Part shown: positions 63,605 to 64,000 of the stretch, in pieces
Position numbering within the stretch: the stretch's first letter is position 1
How the letters are laid out: the number at the start of each line of letters is the position of its first letter
NCBI GenBank assembly: GCA_012845835.1
Contig: JABAKD010000027.1
Location: forward strand, 4,953,465 to 5,017,464
Direction: 5' to 3'
Length of the DNA: 64,000 bases
From: Undaria pinnatifida
Taxonomy: Eukaryota > Sar > Phaeophyceae > Laminariales > Alariaceae
Translations under genes and position numbers: made by a program
Notes under the pieces: generated by a model
The model's input: only the letters and a program-made list of their open reading frames with translations
Told to the model about the DNA's origin: nothing
Databases searched by the model: none

Positions 63605-64000
63605 GTTAACGACAACGACAACATCAACGCCAACACCAACGCTAACCCTAACGTCAACGTTAACGCCAACGCCAAAGCTAAAGGTAGCGCTAACGAAAAC
63701 GTTAACGTTAACGCTAGCGCTAACGCTGTAATCAACGTGAACGCTAATGCTGACGTTAACGCAATAACGCGAACGTCAGCGCGAACGCAAACATCAACGC
63801 CAATGCTAACGCTAACGCCAACACCGACACTACTGCCAACGCTATTTCTAACGCAAATGCTAAAACGCTGACGCCGACGCTAACGCTAACGCTGACGCCC
63901 GCGCTATCGCTAATCCTGACGTTCGCGCTATCGCTTATCCTGACGCCAGCACCAATGTTAACTCTAACCTTGACGGCAACGCAAACAGCAACGCCAGCAT
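63605..64000 (+). repeat. Degenerate AACGCT hexanucleotide array, runs off the window
   Basis: Nearly 400 bp in which AAC recurs every 6 bp with variable third triplets (GCT, GCC, GTT, GAC, CCT). Examples are GCTAACGCTAACGCC and the telomere-like GCTAACCCTAACG. In one frame the first part encodes alternating Asn and Ala/Val/Asp. The register persists despite heavy substitution. The right end lies outside the window. Confidence 0.8.

Overview
The window looks like nuclear DNA of an intron-rich eukaryotic alga, most plausibly a brown alga or related stramenopile. The support is indirect: one well-supported gene is split into seven small GT-AG exons over about 14 kb; TTAGGG-type telomere-like tracts recur inside the window; and a lone exon encodes one kinesin-light-chain-type TPR, the exon style described for Ectocarpus NB-ARC-TPR genes. 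There are no operons, rRNA genes, intact tRNA genes or CRISPR arrays. Most of the sequence is a mosaic of decayed dispersed repeats, satellites and microsatellites, so most long open frames are chance or relics.

Layout. 1-3.8 kb holds repeat fragments only. 3.8-6.2 kb carries a minus-strand OTU-type cysteine protease frame preceded by 4.4 head-to-tail monomers of about 398 bp, each with a TATA-like box, resembling the promoter monomers of some retroelements. 6.2-19.5 kb is repeats: a single telomere-like satellite unit, C-rich dispersed families, a near-identical 231/235-bp duplication, a purine tract, a decayed unrecognised reading frame at 14.5-14.9 kb, a 373-bp tRNA-like element with terminal direct repeats, and a roughly 200-bp tandem satellite. 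19.5-20.3 kb is a broken Ty3/gypsy pol fragment. 20-32 kb has more dispersed repeats, a tRNA-headed SINE, and a divergent pair of small coding remnants around a GGGTC microsatellite.

32.1-46.0 kb is the one clear gene. It lies on the minus strand and encodes a UAA/SLC35B1 (HUT1)-type nucleotide-sugar or ATP transporter of about 350 residues. All six introns were resolved from splice sites and frame. The introns contain SINEs, a TTAGGG-bearing satellite, a TAG trinucleotide array, a G-rich minisatellite and, in intron 3, decayed copies of the edges of both flanking exons.

46-51 kb has only unrecognised frames and repeats. From 51.3 to 61.7 kb the DNA is dominated by inverted repeats. A palindrome of about 2.8 kb is centred near 52.65 kb. 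It is followed by an array of alternating inverted arms with a period near 580 bp. A 617-bp foldback element whose ends carry repeated tRNA D-arm (A-box) sequence has inserted into one array unit with a 5-bp target duplication. This hairpin array is the most unusual part of the window and could give rise to long double-stranded RNA. The window ends with a TPR exon relic, one candidate exon, and a degenerate hexanucleotide array running off the end.

All coordinates of repeats are by-eye estimates, usually good to about 10-20 bases. The transporter exon boundaries were checked codon by codon.
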